64,000 nucleotides of DNA, taken from the NCBI RefSeq assembly GCF_002354895.1, contig NZ_CP023439.1:3410001-3474000 (forward strand), in the 5' to 3' direction. Below are positions 9,617 through 20,276 of the stretch, in pieces (position 1 is the first letter of the stretch; each line of letters starts with the position of its first letter). The translations under genes were made by a program, and so were the position numbers. Below the pieces are notes generated by a model. That model saw only the letters and a list, made by a program, of their open reading frames with translations, ran no database searches and was not told the DNA's origin. The DNA comes from Thauera sp. K11 (lineage in GTDB: Bacteria > Pseudomonadota > Gammaproteobacteria > Burkholderiales > Rhodocyclaceae).

Positions 9617-9982
9617 ATGTACGTCTGCGTCTGCAATGCAGTGACCGAAAGGCACATCTTCGAAGCGGCACGAAGCGGCATGACCCGGCTCCGGCAACTG
9701 CGGGAGACGCTGGGCGTGACCGCCGACTGCGGGCGGTGCGCCAAGTGCGCCCACCAATGCCTTCGCGATGCGCTGACCCGGCCCGCGGACGCGGACGACC
9801 AGATCTGCATACGCAGTCCCCATCCCGGTTTTTCCTCGCTACGGAGTCCCCATGAAAGGCGACAAGAAGGTGATCCAGTTGCTGAACAAGCAGCTCACGA
9901 CGGAACTCACTGCCATCAACCAGTACTTTCTGCACGCACGCATGTACAAGAACTGGGGCCTGGTCAAGCTTGGCAAGCATGA
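9617..9982 (+). CDS. bfd: Bacterioferritin-associated ferredoxin Bfd, C-terminally extended
   Basis: A [2Fe-2S] protein that reduces the heme of bacterioferritin and so releases stored iron. The first 50 residues are a normal Bfd, with cluster cysteines C4, C6, C38 and C41 ([14 protein letters not shown]). Bfd proteins are about 65-75 residues, but here the frame stays open for 121 codons and runs 131 bases into bfr in another frame. The extra C-terminal half is not Bfd-like. Either a stop was lost or a base is wrong near 9800-9850. Its neighbours are hemP upstream and bfr downstream. Confidence 0.88.
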   Translation: MYVCVCNAVTERHIFEAARSGMTRLRQLRETLGVTADCGRCAKCAHQCLRDALTRPADADDQICIRSPHPGFSSLRSPHERRQEGDPVAEQAAHDGTHCHQPVLSARTHVQELGPGQAWQA

Positions 9983-10331
9983 ATACGAAGAGTCCATCGA
10001 GGAGATGAAGCACGCGGACAAGCTCATCGAGCGCGTGCTGTTCCTGGAGGGCCTTCCCAATCTGCAGAACCTCAACAAGCTGCTGATCGGCGAGAACGTG
10101 CCCGAATGCCTGCAGGGCGACCTGAAACTCGAACAGGGCGGGCGTGCCGACCTGCTCGAGGCCATCGCCTACTGCGAATCCTGTCGCGACTACGTGTCGC
10201 GCGAGCTGTTCGAGCACATCCTGGAAGACACCGAGGAACACATCGACTACCTCGAAACCCAGCTCGGGCTGGTCGACAGCGTCGGCCTGCAGAACTACCT
10301 GCAATCACAGATGGAGCCGGGCGCGTCCTGA
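9852..10331 (+). CDS. bfr: Bacterioferritin
   Basis: A 159-residue subunit of the 24-mer heme-containing iron store. It begins with [15 protein letters not shown] and keeps the heme ligand M52 and most ferroxidase ligands (E18, E51, H54, E94, H130). Position 127, Glu in the E. coli and Azotobacter proteins, is Thr in the segment LEDTEEHID, which may weaken the di-iron centre or shift the ligand to E128. The gene starts inside the extended bfd frame. With bfd it forms a storage and release pair next to hemP and tonB. Confidence 0.96.
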   Translation: MKGDKKVIQLLNKQLTTELTAINQYFLHARMYKNWGLVKLGKHEYEESIEEMKHADKLIERVLFLEGLPNLQNLNKLLIGENVPECLQGDLKLEQGGRADLLEAIAYCESCRDYVSRELFEHILEDTEEHIDYLETQLGLVDSVGLQNYLQSQMEPGAS

Positions 10332-10392
10332 TCCTGCCTGCGGCCGGCCGCGCCCGTTGCCGCGCGGACCGGCCGCACCAACCTGACAACCG

Positions 10393-11196
10393 ATGATGAA
10401 CGCTGTTTCCGACGCCCTTCCATTGCCCGCCATGACGCCGGCGCCCTCCCCCGAGCGCCGCGCCCGACCCGCCCGGCAGCGGCGCTCCAGGGAAAACAGC
10501 GGTTTCACGGCCGGACCGGTCGGCCTGAAGAAAACCGGACTGGCCGGCCTCGTGCTGGCCCTGCACGTGGCCGGGCTGGCCGTGCTCGGCTGGCTCGCCC
10601 CGGCCGAGACCACGATGCCGGTCGCCCTGCCCATCCAGGTCTCGCTGATCCAGGAACAGACCGCGCCGCCCGTCTCCGCGCCACCAGAACCGGTGGTGCA
10701 GCCCCCCATCCCCAAGGTCGTGCCATCCCCGCCGAAGCCGCAGCCGCGCCCCCGCCCGCAGGAAAAGCCGGCGCCGCGCAAGCCGGTGGAAGCCGCGCCG
10801 GTCACCGAATCCAGGACGGCCTTGACCTCCGACGCGCCGGCGCCCGAGCCCACCCCCGCGCCCGCTCCGCCGGCCCCGGTCAGCGCGCCGCCGGGGCCGC
10901 CGACGCCCGCGATCACGGCGGCGCGCTTCGACGCCGACTATCTGAACAATCCGCCGCCGGCCTATCCGCCGCTGTCGCGCCGCATGCGCGAGGAAGGCAA
11001 GGTCATGCTGCGGGTGCTGGTATCGCCCGCCGGGCTGCCTGCGCAGGTCGAGGTCTCGCGCAGCTCGGGCTTCGAGCGCCTGGACCGCGCGGCGGAGAAC
11101 GCCGTGCGGCGCTGGCGCTTCGTCCCGGCGCGGCAAGGCGACCACGCCGTCGAATCCTGGACTCTCGTCCCCCTCATTTTCGAACTGAAGGAGTAA
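10393..11196 (+). CDS. tonB: Energy transducer TonB
   Basis: Couples the proton-motive force harvested by ExbBD to outer-membrane receptors. The 267 residues show a long basic cytoplasmic N-terminus (about 45 residues), one membrane helix with a His (LVLALHVAGLAVLGWL), a Pro-rich periplasmic linker (about 90-175) and the C-terminal TonB fold (NPPPAYPPLSRRMREEGKV, then ENAVRRWRFVPA). The start may be ATG 10393 or 10396. exbB follows 6 bp after the stop. The two TonB-dependent receptors in this window are plausible clients. Confidence 0.95.
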   Translation: MMNAVSDALPLPAMTPAPSPERRARPARQRRSRENSGFTAGPVGLKKTGLAGLVLALHVAGLAVLGWLAPAETTMPVALPIQVSLIQEQTAPPVSAPPEPVVQPPIPKVVPSPPKPQPRPRPQEKPAPRKPVEAAPVTESRTALTSDAPAPEPTPAPAPPAPVSAPPGPPTPAITAARFDADYLNNPPPAYPPLSRRMREEGKVMLRVLVSPAGLPAQVEVSRSSGFERLDRAAENAVRRWRFVPARQGDHAVESWTLVPLIFELKE

Positions 11197-11202
11197 TCGA
11201 AC

Positions 11203-11961
11203 ATGGAAACTGCACAGGCATTCGGCCTGGCCCACCTGTGGGCGCAATCCGACCTCATGATCCGTGCGGTGGCCCTGCTGCTGCTGGCGATGTCGGTCAC
11301 GAGCTGGTACCTGATCCTGCTGCGCCTGCTGCGCCAGATCCGCGCGCGCCGCCATGAAGGCGCGATCGAAGCGTTCTGGTCCGCGCCCGACTTCGCCCAG
11401 GGGCTCAGGCGCCTGAGCGAGAGGGCGCCCGACTCGCCGTTCGACGCGCTGGCGCAGCAGGCCGCCGCCGCCGCCGACCACCTGCGCCGCCACACCCGCC
11501 ACGACAGCCTGGGCGGCACGCTCGATGCCGACGAAATGATCACCCGCGCGCTGCGCAAGTCGATCGCGCTGTCCACCGCCGGCCTGGAATCGGGCATGAC
11601 GCTGCTGGCGTCGATCGGCTCCACCGCGCCCTTCGTCGGCCTGTTCGGCACCGTGTGGGGCATCTACCACGCGCTGGTCAACATCAGCGTGTCGGGCGCC
11701 GCGACGCTGGACAAGGTCGCCGGCCCGGTCGGCGAAGCGCTGATCATGACCGCCTTCGGCCTCTTCGTCGCCATTCCCGCGGTGCTGGCGTACAACGCCA
11801 TCAACCGCGCCAACCGCCTCGAGCTGTCCGAACTCGACGCCTTCGCGCATGACCTGCTGGCCTGGTTCTCCACCGGCTCGCGCATCGTGCCGCTGGCCGA
11901 CATCCCGACCGCCAGCTCGCCCGCCGCGCCCGCCATGCGTGCGGCCACCGGAGCCGCATGA
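11203..11961 (+). CDS. exbB: Biopolymer transport protein ExbB
   Basis: Proton-channel subunit of the TonB motor in the inner membrane. The 252 residues have an N-terminal helix, a cytoplasmic loop and two C-terminal helices carrying the MotA/TolQ/ExbB motif (STAPFVGLFGTVWGIYHAL, then GEALIMTAFGLFVAIPAV). It overlaps exbD by four bases (ATGA), indicating translational coupling. Confidence 0.96.
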   Translation: METAQAFGLAHLWAQSDLMIRAVALLLLAMSVTSWYLILLRLLRQIRARRHEGAIEAFWSAPDFAQGLRRLSERAPDSPFDALAQQAAAAADHLRRHTRHDSLGGTLDADEMITRALRKSIALSTAGLESGMTLLASIGSTAPFVGLFGTVWGIYHALVNISVSGAATLDKVAGPVGEALIMTAFGLFVAIPAVLAYNAINRANRLELSELDAFAHDLLAWFSTGSRIVPLADIPTASSPAAPAMRAATGAA

Positions 11962-12377
11962 TGGCCTTCGGCGGATTCAGCCAGGGCGACGTGCGCGCCC
12001 CGCAGAGCGAAATCAACATGGTGCCGCTCATCGACGTCATGCTGGTGCTGCTGATCGTGTTCATGATCACCGCGCCGCTGCTGACGCATTCGGTGAAGAT
12101 CGACCTGCCGCAGGCGGCCAGCCAGCCCACCATCGAAAAGCCCGAAACGGTCACGCTGGCGCTCGACGCCGAAGGCAGGATGTTCTGGAACAACCAGCCG
12201 CTGGACGACTCGGCGCTCTCCGCGCGGCTGGCCGAAGCTGCGGCGAAGACGCCGCAGCCCGAGCTGCACCTGCGCGCGGACCACGACACCCGCTACCAGA
12301 AGCTGGCCGAGGTCATGTCCGCCGCACGCACCGCCGGCATCGAGAAGATGGGCTTCATCACCGTGCCGCAGCAGTAG
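11958..12377 (+). CDS. exbD: Biopolymer transport protein ExbD
   Basis: The partner of ExbB: 139 residues with one N-terminal helix holding the proton-conducting Asp ([20 protein letters not shown]) and a periplasmic domain. It is the last gene of tonB-exbB-exbD; a strong terminator follows 27 bp after the stop. Confidence 0.96.
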   Translation: MMAFGGFSQGDVRAPQSEINMVPLIDVMLVLLIVFMITAPLLTHSVKIDLPQAASQPTIEKPETVTLALDAEGRMFWNNQPLDDSALSARLAEAAAKTPQPELHLRADHDTRYQKLAEVMSAARTAGIEKMGFITVPQQ

Positions 12378-12403
12378 CCGGCCGCTTCCACCCGCTGCCC
12401 GCC

Positions 12404-12444
12404 ACGGGGCATCGCGCATCGCGCGGTGCCCCGTTCGTCTTTTT
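12404..12444 (+). terminator. Rho-independent terminator of tonB-exbBD
   Basis: A 14-bp stem (ACGGGGCATCGCGC paired with GCGCGGTGCCCCGT, one G-U pair) with a 3-base loop is followed by TCGTCTTTTT. It separates the TonB operon from the exporter genes. Confidence 0.88.
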
Positions 12445-12544
12445 GCGCCGCAGCAGCAATACGATACACAGCGCAGGTGGCCGAGCCTCTATGCTTCACG
12501 CACCGTCGCCCATGCGACTCCATCCGACGCAGACGATCCACGCA

Positions 12545-13930
12545 ATGAACCGAACCGCCGAGCCCGACCGCCCCCCGGAACCGACGCCCCCCCGTGCCGT
12601 CCCCCCGACCCCGCCGCGCCGCCCGCCGTGGCGCCGCGCCGCGCTGCTGCTGGCCGCGACCGCGCTGGCAGGCGGCATCGTGTGGCTGGTGTGGCCCAAG
12701 CTCGTCGGCAAGAACGACGAGCAGTCGAAATACCAGTTCGTCGCGGTGCAGCGCGGCGACATCGAGGATGTCGTCACCGCCACCGGCACGCTGCAGCCGC
12801 GCGACTACGTCGACGTCGGCGCGCAGGTCTCCGGCCAGTTGCGCAAGATCCACGTCGAGGTCGGCTCCGAGGTGAAGGAAGGCGACCTGCTCGCCGAGAT
12901 CGACCCCACCGTGTACCTGGCGCGGGTGGACGCCTCCCGCGCGCAGTTGCGCAACCTGCGCGCGCAACTGAAGGAGAGGGAGGCGCAGGTCGCGCTCGCG
13001 GGCATCCAGTTCCGCCGCCAGACCGCACTGATGGCCGAGGACGCCACCACCCGGGAAACACTGCAGACCGCCGAGACCTCGCTGAAATCGGCCCAGGCGC
13101 AGTTCGAGGCGCTGCGTGCGCAGATCGAGCAGATCGAATCCACGCTGCGCGCCGACGAGGCCAACCTGCAGTACGCCCGCATCCTGTCGCCGATGACCGG
13201 CACCGTGGTGTCCATCACCGCGCGCCAGGGCCAGACGCTGAACGCCAACCAGCAGGCACCGGTGATCCTGCGCGTGGCCGACCTGAGCACGATGACGGTG
13301 CAGACCCAGGTCTCGGAAGCCGACGTCAGCCGCCTGAAGCTCGGCATGGACGCCTACTTCACCACGCTCGGCGGCCAGGGCCAGCGCTGGTACGGCAAGC
13401 TGGAAAAGGTCGAGCCGACGCCGACGGTGACGAACAACGTGGTGCTGTACAACGCCCTGTTCGACGTTCCCAACCCCGACGGCAAGCTGATGACGCAGAT
13501 GACCGCGCAGGTGTTCTTCGTCGTCGCGCAGGCGAAGGACGTGCTGCTGATGCCGATGGCCGCGCTGAGCCAGGGCGCCCGCGCGGCGCGCAGCCCGGCG
13601 GCGGCACGGCCCGCCGCGCAGGCGGCTTCTGCGCCTGCTCCCGGCAGTGCGCCGGCACCGCGCGCCGACGGCACCGCGAACGGCGGCGCCCCGCAAGCCG
13701 GCGCGCCCGAGCGCGGCCCCCGCGCCGGCGGCCGGCCGCCGCGCCACGGCACGGTGAAGGTCGCGCGCGACGACGGCGCACTGGAAGAACGCACCGTGGA
13801 ACTGGGCGTGACGAACCGCGTGCAGGCCGAGATCCGCTCCGGCCTCGCCGAGGGCGAGCGCGTGGTTTCCGGCCTCGTCACCGCCGGCGCCGCCGCGGCC
13901 GGCGCCCCGCGCATGACGCCCCGCCTATGA
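12545..13930 (+). CDS. macA: MacA-like periplasmic adaptor (membrane fusion protein)
   Basis: Periplasmic adaptor of a MacAB-type tripartite exporter, 461 residues. An N-terminal membrane helix is followed by the lipoyl/barrel segment ([40 protein letters not shown]), a helical hairpin (about 110-205) and the second lipoyl half. A low-complexity Ala/Pro/Gly linker of about 60 residues (around 345-405) interrupts the C-terminal domain and is unusual. ATG 12545 gives the usual N-terminus; ATG 12491, with AGGTGG ten bases upstream, would add 18 residues. The stop overlaps macB (ATGA). PvdR of siderophore recycling is the alternative analogue. Confidence 0.88.
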   Translation: MNRTAEPDRPPEPTPPRAVPPTPPRRPPWRRAALLLAATALAGGIVWLVWPKLVGKNDEQSKYQFVAVQRGDIEDVVTATGTLQPRDYVDVGAQVSGQLRKIHVEVGSEVKEGDLLAEIDPTVYLARVDASRAQLRNLRAQLKEREAQVALAGIQFRRQTALMAEDATTRETLQTAETSLKSAQAQFEALRAQIEQIESTLRADEANLQYARILSPMTGTVVSITARQGQTLNANQQAPVILRVADLSTMTVQTQVSEADVSRLKLGMDAYFTTLGGQGQRWYGKLEKVEPTPTVTNNVVLYNALFDVPNPDGKLMTQMTAQVFFVVAQAKDVLLMPMAALSQGARAARSPAAARPAAQAASAPAPGSAPAPRADGTANGGAPQAGAPERGPRAGGRPPRHGTVKVARDDGALEERTVELGVTNRVQAEIRSGLAEGERVVSGLVTAGAAAAGAPRMTPRL

Positions 13931-15903
13931 AACGCGACACCTTCGGCGTACCGGCCGCCACCGCCTCTGCCGCCGCGCGCACGCCCCTGATCGAGCTGTC
14001 GGGCATCACCCGCAGCTTCGTGAACGGCGAAGTCGTGACCCCCGTGCTGCACGGTATCGATCTCGCCATCTACCCCGGCGAGTTCGTCGCCATCGTGGGC
14101 GCGTCCGGCTCCGGCAAGTCCACGCTGATGAACATCCTCGGCTGCCTCGACCGCCCCTCCGGCGGCACCTACCGCTTCCTGGGCGAGGACGTCGCCGGCT
14201 TCAGCCGCGACGAACTCGCGCGCCTGCGCCGCGAAGCCTTCGGCTTCGTGTTCCAGAGCTACAACCTGATCGGCGGCGCCAGCGCGCGCGAGAACGTGGA
14301 AGTGCCGGCGGTGTATTCCGGCATGCCGCCGGCCGAGCGCCACGCGCGCGCCGACCAGTTGCTCGCCACGCTGGGACTGGCCGAGCGCGGCCACCATCGC
14401 CCCAACCAGCTCTCCGGCGGCCAGCAGCAGCGCGTGTCGATCGCCCGCGCGCTGATGAACGGCGGACGCATCATCCTCGCCGACGAACCCACCGGCGCAC
14501 TCGACAGCAAGAGCGGCCAGGACGTCATGAAGCTGCTGCGCCAGCTCTCGGCCGAGGGCCACACCATCATCCTGATCACGCATGCGCGCGAAGTCGCGGA
14601 ATTGGCCGCGCGCGTGATCGAGATCCGCGACGGCCGCATCGTCGCCGACCCCGGCCCGCACCCGCCGGCCGGCCCGGAACCGGATTTCACCCCGCACGTG
14701 GACCGCACCTCGTCGCTGTCCGACGTCATCGAGGCCACCCGCACCGCCCTGCGCGCGCTGCGCGCCAACCTGTTCCGCGCCATCCTGACGCTGCTGGGCA
14801 TCGTCATCGGCGTGGCCTCGGTGATCGCCATGCTCGCCATCGGCGACGGCGCCAAGCAGAAGGTGATCGACCAGATCAGCGCGATGGGCACCAACCTGCT
14901 CACCGTGCGCCCCGGCGCGCCCAACCAGCGCGGGCGCGACACCACCGCCACCCTGGTGATCGAGGACGTGCGCGCCATCGGCGATCTGCCCAACGTGCTC
15001 GCCTCGGTGCCCGAGCAGAGCGCCAGCATCACGGTGCGCTACGGCAACACCGACCAGCGCACCAGCCTCAACGCCACCTCCGCCGACTACATCGTCGCGC
15101 GCAAGTGGGACGTGGCCAGCGGCACCTTCTTCAGCGCCGACGACGAGGCGCGCTACGCCACCGTCGCGGTGCTGGGCCAGACCACTGCGCAGGCGCTGTT
15201 CGGCGGCGCCGACCCCATCGGGCAGTACGTGCTGGTGAACAACATCCCGTTCCAGGTCGTCGGCGTGATGACGCCCAAGGGCGCCACGCCGTGGGGGCAG
15301 GACCAGGACGACATCGTCTTCGTGCCGTTCACCACCGGCAGCCTGCGCCTGACCGGCCAGCGCTTCCTGCGCAACGTCACCGTCGCGGTGGACGACGTCT
15401 CGCGCATCGACGACACGCAGGCCGAGGTGAGCAACCTGCTGCTGGCGCGCCACGGCATGGAAGACTTCCAGATCCGCAACATGGCCTCGGTGCTCGACAC
15501 CGTGTCGGAAACGCAGAACACGCTCACCGTGCTGCTCGGCACCGTGGCGGCGATCTCGCTGGTGGTGGGCGGCATCGGCGTCATGAACATCATGCTGGTG
15601 TCGGTCACCGAGCGTACGCGCGAGATCGGCATCCGCATGGCCACCGGCGCGCGCACGCGCAACATCCTGCAGCAGTTCCTGATCGAGGCCCTGGTGGTGT
15701 CCGCCGTGGGCGGCGCCATCGGCGTCGCCGCGGGCCTGGGCAGCGCGGCGGTGATCGCCGCCTTCGGCACGCCGATCCAGTACTCGCTGACGCCGGTCGT
15801 GCTCGCCTTCGGCTGCGCCTTCGCCACCGGCCTGATCTTCGGCTACCTGCCCGCGCGCAAGGCCGCGCACCTCGACCCGGTCGTCGCGCTCGCCTCCGAA
15901 TGA
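13927..15903 (+). CDS. macB: MacB-like ABC exporter (ATPase-permease fusion)
   Basis: A 658-residue inner-membrane exporter that drives a MacA-TolC type pump. The N-terminal ATPase has Walker A GASGSGKS (about residues 58-65), signature [15 protein letters not shown] and Walker [13 protein letters not shown]. The FtsX-like half follows: a first helix ([20 protein letters not shown]), a periplasmic MacB domain and three C-terminal helices ending PVVALASE. It overlaps both macA and the next gene by ATGA. MacB exports macrolides, toxins or, in the PvdT case, siderophore; the iron-gene surroundings favour the last, as inference. Confidence 0.93.
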   Translation: MKRDTFGVPAATASAAARTPLIELSGITRSFVNGEVVTPVLHGIDLAIYPGEFVAIVGASGSGKSTLMNILGCLDRPSGGTYRFLGEDVAGFSRDELARLRREAFGFVFQSYNLIGGASARENVEVPAVYSGMPPAERHARADQLLATLGLAERGHHRPNQLSGGQQQRVSIARALMNGGRIILADEPTGALDSKSGQDVMKLLRQLSAEGHTIILITHAREVAELAARVIEIRDGRIVADPGPHPPAGPEPDFTPHVDRTSSLSDVIEATRTALRALRANLFRAILTLLGIVIGVASVIAMLAIGDGAKQKVIDQISAMGTNLLTVRPGAPNQRGRDTTATLVIEDVRAIGDLPNVLASVPEQSASITVRYGNTDQRTSLNATSADYIVARKWDVASGTFFSADDEARYATVAVLGQTTAQALFGGADPIGQYVLVNNIPFQVVGVMTPKGATPWGQDQDDIVFVPFTTGSLRLTGQRFLRNVTVAVDDVSRIDDTQAEVSNLLLARHGMEDFQIRNMASVLDTVSETQNTLTVLLGTVAAISLVVGGIGVMNIMLVSVTERTREIGIRMATGARTRNILQQFLIEALVVSAVGGAIGVAAGLGSAAVIAAFGTPIQYSLTPVVLAFGCAFATGLIFGYLPARKAAHLDPVVALASE

Positions 15904-17333
15904 ATGCCATGAAACCGATCCGTCCTTCGTACCGCCTTCCTGCCCGCCACGCCCTCCTCGCGCTCGCCGCCGGCCTCGCCCTGCATGGCTGCGCGCCCAC
16001 GGTGCCGCTCGCGCGCCCCGACGTGGCGCTGCCCGCCACCTGGTCCGAGGCCGCCGACCCCGCCGCCGCACCGCTGCAGTCCGACACCTGGTGGCGCCAG
16101 TTCGGCTCGGCGCAGCTCGACGCGCTGGTCGCCGAGGCGCTCGCCGCCAGCCCCGACCTGCGCATCCAGGCCGAACGCGTGGTGCAGGCCGAACTGGCGC
16201 TGCGCAGCGTGGGCGCATCGCTGTTCCCGTCGCTGGGCCTGAGCGCCGACAGCGGCTGGAGCCGAACCCATGCCGACGGCAGCCCGGCCAGCGAACGCAA
16301 GTCCACCTCGCTGGGCCTGTCGGCGAGCTACGAACTGGACCTGTGGGGCCGCATCGGCGCCACCGTCGACAGCGCCAGAGCCTCGCTCTCCGCCACCCGC
16401 TTCGACCGCGATGCCGCGCGCCTGAGCCTGGCCTCCGCGGTGGCGACCACCTGGTTCCAGAGCCTCGCGCTGCAGGAACGGCTGAGCATCGCGCGCGACA
16501 ATCTCGCCATCGCCGAGCGCGTGCTGAAGGTCGTCGAAGCGCGCTTTCGCAACGGCGCGGCCTCGGCGCTGGACGTGAGCCGGCAGCGCACCGCGGTGCT
16601 GACGCAGCGCGCCGCGATCGACCCGCTCGCGGTGCAGGAACGCCAGACGCGCAGCGCGCTCGCGCTGCTGCTCGGCCGCGTGCCGCAGGATCCGCCCGCC
16701 GCCGGGGCACGCCTGGCCGAACTGGCGCTGCCCGCGGTCGCCACCGGCCTGCCGTCCGACCTGCTGCTGCGCCGCCCGGACCTCGCCGCCGCCGAAGCCG
16801 ACCTCGCCGCCGCCGCGGCCAACGTCGCCGCCGCGCGCGCCGAACTGCTGCCGCGCATCAGCCTGTCCGCCTCCGGCGGCGTGGCGAGCGGGCTGCTGCT
16901 GTCGCTGGCCGACCCGTCGCGCAGCGTGTCGCTGTCGGCCGCGCTGGTGCAGACGCTGTTCGACGGCGGCCGCCTGCGCGCGCAGGCCGACATCGCGCGC
17001 TCGCGCCAGCGCGAACTGGTCGAGGGCTACCGCGGCGCCATCCTCACCGCGCTGAAGGAAGTCGAGGACGCGCTCGCCAACACCGAGCGCGACGCCAACC
17101 AGGAAACCGCCCAGCGCGAAATCGTCGCCGAAGCCCAGCGCGCGCTGCGGCTGGCCGAGCTGCGCTACCGCGAGGGCGCCGACGACCTGCTGTCGGTGCT
17201 CGACGCCCAGCGCACGCTGTTCGGCGCGCAGGACCAGTTGGCGCAGTTGCGCCTGGCGCGGCTCGTCGACAGCGTCGACCTGTACCGCGCGCTGGGCGGC
17301 GGCTGGCAGGCCGACGACCCGGCCGCATCCTGA
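15900..17333 (+). CDS. NodT/OprM-type outer-membrane efflux lipoprotein
   Basis: The 477-residue outer-membrane channel of the tripartite exporter. The signal peptide ends in a lipobox (ALHGC), so the mature protein should be lipidated. Two OEP repeats are visible, with family segments [34 protein letters not shown] and [19 protein letters not shown]. The start ATG 15900 overlaps the macB stop, so macA-macB-channel are translationally coupled. A 13-bp GC-rich inverted repeat lies just downstream (about 17338-17381), without a T tract. Confidence 0.92.
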   Translation: MNAMKPIRPSYRLPARHALLALAAGLALHGCAPTVPLARPDVALPATWSEAADPAAAPLQSDTWWRQFGSAQLDALVAEALAASPDLRIQAERVVQAELALRSVGASLFPSLGLSADSGWSRTHADGSPASERKSTSLGLSASYELDLWGRIGATVDSARASLSATRFDRDAARLSLASAVATTWFQSLALQERLSIARDNLAIAERVLKVVEARFRNGAASALDVSRQRTAVLTQRAAIDPLAVQERQTRSALALLLGRVPQDPPAAGARLAELALPAVATGLPSDLLLRRPDLAAAEADLAAAAANVAAARAELLPRISLSASGGVASGLLLSLADPSRSVSLSAALVQTLFDGGRLRAQADIARSRQRELVEGYRGAILTALKEVEDALANTERDANQETAQREIVAEAQRALRLAELRYREGADDLLSVLDAQRTLFGAQDQLAQLRLARLVDSVDLYRALGGGWQADDPAAS

Positions 17334-17977
17334 ACGCGCGGCGGCACGGCGCCGGCCTTCCCGCCGGGCCGTGCCGCCGCCCCTTCCGGCCGGGGCCGCC
17401 TCCGGCCGCAGCTTCTTCCCGCCGCGCGTCGTCCCCTTACATCCGCCCCGGAGGATGCCGCGCAGCGGCGGGGGAGATGGCCCGCGAGCGCTCCCGCCCG
17501 GCGGCCAGCAGGGAACACGCCCGCTTCCCCGGCACCCTCCGCCTGCCGCCCCGGCTCGCAAGGACACATGCAGTGCAAAAAAACAACGCATCGCGTAATC
17601 AGTAATGCGAATAATTCGTAGTTGCATTGACCTGCCTTGTAGCTTTTTGTAAGAATCGGCCGCATCTGCATACGCAGACGTGCCGAAGCCCGCCTTTCAC
17701 GGCGGGCCCGGCCCGGGCACCCCGGTATCACCAGCCAGCCAGTCCGCCCTCGCGGACCAGCCAGCCAAGCCCAGTTCAGCAACGCTTGCCCTGGAGGTCC
17801 GCCAGGCGGCGAACGGCGTCGCGCATCCGTCGCGGCAGCCCGTTCGGCGCCGGCATTCCATCGTCCGTCCCTCCCTCGCCATCCGCGCACGTCCGCGTGC
17901 GGCGCGGCCGCACGGGAACGGCTTCCAGGCAGGCGGAAGCGACCGACAAACCACGATGGACCAGGAAAACAATGCCA
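17334..17977 (+). other. Intergenic region: hairpin, Fur box and long leader of the receptor gene
   Basis: These 644 bases hold a GC-rich inverted repeat near the channel gene, then an AT-richer stretch (17575-17660) with the Fur box, then about 320 bases of GC-rich leader before the receptor start. No gene or known riboswitch motif is recognisable in the leader. Confidence 0.5.
17604..17622 (+). promoter_or_regulatory. Putative Fur box upstream of the siderophore receptor
   Basis: AATGCGA, five bases, TCGTAGT: a 7-5-7 element matching the palindrome at 45111 (AATGCGA-N5-TCGCATT) in five of seven right-arm positions and sharing AATGCGAAT(A/C)ATT with the hemP promoter. A weak TTGACC (17627) lies beside it. 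Iron repression of the receptor is inferred. Confidence 0.6.
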
Positions 17978-20263
17978 ATGAAGAATCCGAAAGCAAAGCG
18001 CCCCGCCAGCCTGCGAAGCAAGCCCGCCGCCTCCGCCCGCACCATGGCGAAGACCAGCCTCGCGCTGGGCATCTCCACCGCGATGATCATGCCGGCCACC
18101 GCCATGTCGGCCGAGAACGAAACGGTGCTCGAAGCCACCAAGATCGTCGACACCGTCATCGACCCGAACCCGAACGCCGAACCCAACGTTCCGTACAAGG
18201 CCAGGACGTCCGGTGACGACCGCCACGTCAAGCCGCTGGCCGAGACGCCGCAGACCATCACGGTGATCACCTCCAAGCAGCTCGAGGACAGCGGCACCAC
18301 CGACCTGCGCGACATCCTGCAGGCGCAGCCGGGCATCACGCTGGGCACCGGCGAGAACGGCAACGCTTTCGGCGACCGCTACATCATCCGCGGCCAGGAA
18401 GCCCGCAGCGACGTGTTCGTCGACGGCCTGCGCGACCCCGGCATGACGGTGCGCGAGAGCTTCGCCACCGAGCAGGTCGAGATCACCAAGGGCGCCAGCT
18501 CCACCTTCGCCGGCCGCGGCTCCACCGGCGGCGCGGTGAACTCCATCACCAAGCAGGCCACCACCGACCTCGACTTCGCCAAGCTGTCGGCCGGCTTCGG
18601 TACCGACGAGTTCCGCCGCTACACCTTCGACGGCAACCGCGTGATCTCCGACACGATGGCCGTGCGCCTGAACCTGCTCGACGCCTACCGCGAAGTGCCC
18701 GACCGCTCGCCGGCCGACCGCGACCGCGAAGGCGCCGCGCTGTCCTTCCTGTGGAAGCCGGTCGACAAGCTCGACGTGGTCGCCGACTACTATCACCTGA
18801 AGGGGGCGGACAAGCCCGACCTGGGCGACTACATCAACGGCGCTACCGGCAAGATCGTCAAGACGCGGCCCTACCTGCAGGACGAGGATTTCCTGAAGTC
18901 CACGATCGACACCTACACGCTGCGCGTCGGCTACCAGTTCACGCCCGACGTGCGCCTGGAAAACCTGACCCGCTACGGCACCACCCGCAACGGCTACCTC
19001 ATGACCGGCTATCGCGGCACCACCCTCAGCACCCACCAGGGCTGGCAGGACGTGAATTACTTCGCCAACGCGCTGAACCTGCATGTGAAGCAGGACATCG
19101 CCGGCATGAAGCACCAGTTCGTGTTCGGCGCGGAATACTCCGACCACAGCGTGACGAACGGCCTGTACGTCAACACCCTCACCGGCACGACGAGCTTTCC
19201 CACGGCCACTCCGATTGCCAACGGCGTGTGGCGGCCGAACACCGATCGCCTCCTGAACCGCGCCGTCGGCAAGGGCCCGTGGGACTCCGACTGGAACGTC
19301 AAGACCCTGTCGCTGTCGGCCATGGACACCGTTGACCTGACCGACAAGTGGACCGTCTTCGGCGGCCTGCGCTACGACCGCTTCGACTACAGCAACACCG
19401 TCGCCAGCAACGCGGTCAATCCGCTCACCCGTTCCGAAATCACCTACAAGCTCGACGACGGCCTGTGGAACGGCCACCTCGGCGTGACCTACAAGTTCCT
19501 GCCCTACGCCAACGTCTACGCCAACTACAGCACGGCGAGCGACTTCAACGGCGGCGAATCCGACGTCGGCGCGAGTTGCGACTACGGCGGCATCTGCGTG
19601 CCCAGCGTCGGCACCGCCTCGGACCGCGTGCGCATCTTCGCCGGCAGCAAGCCCGAGAAGACGCAGAACTTCGAGCTGGGCACGAAGTGGGATCTGATGG
19701 GCGGCAAGCTGCTGGCCACCGCCGCGCTGTTCCGCACGGAGAAGAGCGACGTGATGGAGACCACCAGCGCCACCAACTACAACGACATCGGCACCATCAA
19801 CACCGGCAAGTACCGCATCCAGGGCCTGGAACTGGGCCTCTCCGGCAAGCTGACCGACAAGCTGATGCTGCAGGCCGGCTACGCGGTGATGAAGGCGAAG
19901 ATCCTCGAATCGCAGAACCGGGCGAACGTCGGCGAAACGCTGAGCAACTTCCCCGAGCAGACCGCCTCGCTGCTGCTGAGCTACGAAGCCACGCCCAGCT
20001 TCACCTTCGGTGGCGGGCTGACCCACTCCAGCAAGAAGTACTCCGGCACGCCGGAAGGTGTCGCGGCAACCAATCTGAAGGTGCCCGAATACACGGTGTT
20101 CGACCTGTTCGCGGCCTACAAGATCACCAAGCAGCTCAACGCGCGCCTGAACGTGATCAACGTGACCGACGAGGACTACTACACCGCGGCGTACCGCTCC
20201 GGCTCCTTCACCTACAAGGGCGACGGCCGCAACGTGCGCCTGACCCTCGACTACAACTTCTGA
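17978..20263 (+). CDS. TonB-dependent catecholate-type siderophore receptor (Fiu/PiuA-like)
   Basis: A 761-residue outer-membrane receptor for ferric siderophores, most like the Fiu/PiuA group. The signal peptide ends near AMSAEN. The plug domain includes PLAETPQTITVITSKQLEDS and VEITKGASSTFAGRGSTGGA. The barrel ends with RNVRLTLDYNF, a terminal Phe. ATG 17978 is preferred over ATG 17972 because AGGAAA lies nine bases before it. The substrate guess rests on the downstream piuC, which is the usual partner of fiu and piuA. A Fur box precedes it and a terminator follows it. Confidence 0.93.
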   Translation: MKNPKAKRPASLRSKPAASARTMAKTSLALGISTAMIMPATAMSAENETVLEATKIVDTVIDPNPNAEPNVPYKARTSGDDRHVKPLAETPQTITVITSKQLEDSGTTDLRDILQAQPGITLGTGENGNAFGDRYIIRGQEARSDVFVDGLRDPGMTVRESFATEQVEITKGASSTFAGRGSTGGAVNSITKQATTDLDFAKLSAGFGTDEFRRYTFDGNRVISDTMAVRLNLLDAYREVPDRSPADRDREGAALSFLWKPVDKLDVVADYYHLKGADKPDLGDYINGATGKIVKTRPYLQDEDFLKSTIDTYTLRVGYQFTPDVRLENLTRYGTTRNGYLMTGYRGTTLSTHQGWQDVNYFANALNLHVKQDIAGMKHQFVFGAEYSDHSVTNGLYVNTLTGTTSFPTATPIANGVWRPNTDRLLNRAVGKGPWDSDWNVKTLSLSAMDTVDLTDKWTVFGGLRYDRFDYSNTVASNAVNPLTRSEITYKLDDGLWNGHLGVTYKFLPYANVYANYSTASDFNGGESDVGASCDYGGICVPSVGTASDRVRIFAGSKPEKTQNFELGTKWDLMGGKLLATAALFRTEKSDVMETTSATNYNDIGTINTGKYRIQGLELGLSGKLTDKLMLQAGYAVMKAKILESQNRANVGETLSNFPEQTASLLLSYEATPSFTFGGGLTHSSKKYSGTPEGVAATNLKVPEYTVFDLFAAYKITKQLNARLNVINVTDEDYYTAAYRSGSFTYKGDGRNVRLTLDYNF

Positions 20264-20276
20264 TCTGACTAGAAGC

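Noticed and set aside
17680..18216. 178-codon frame across the leader and start of the siderophore receptor
   Set aside because: It is out of frame with the receptor, overlaps its signal peptide and plug region, and has no family resemblance.
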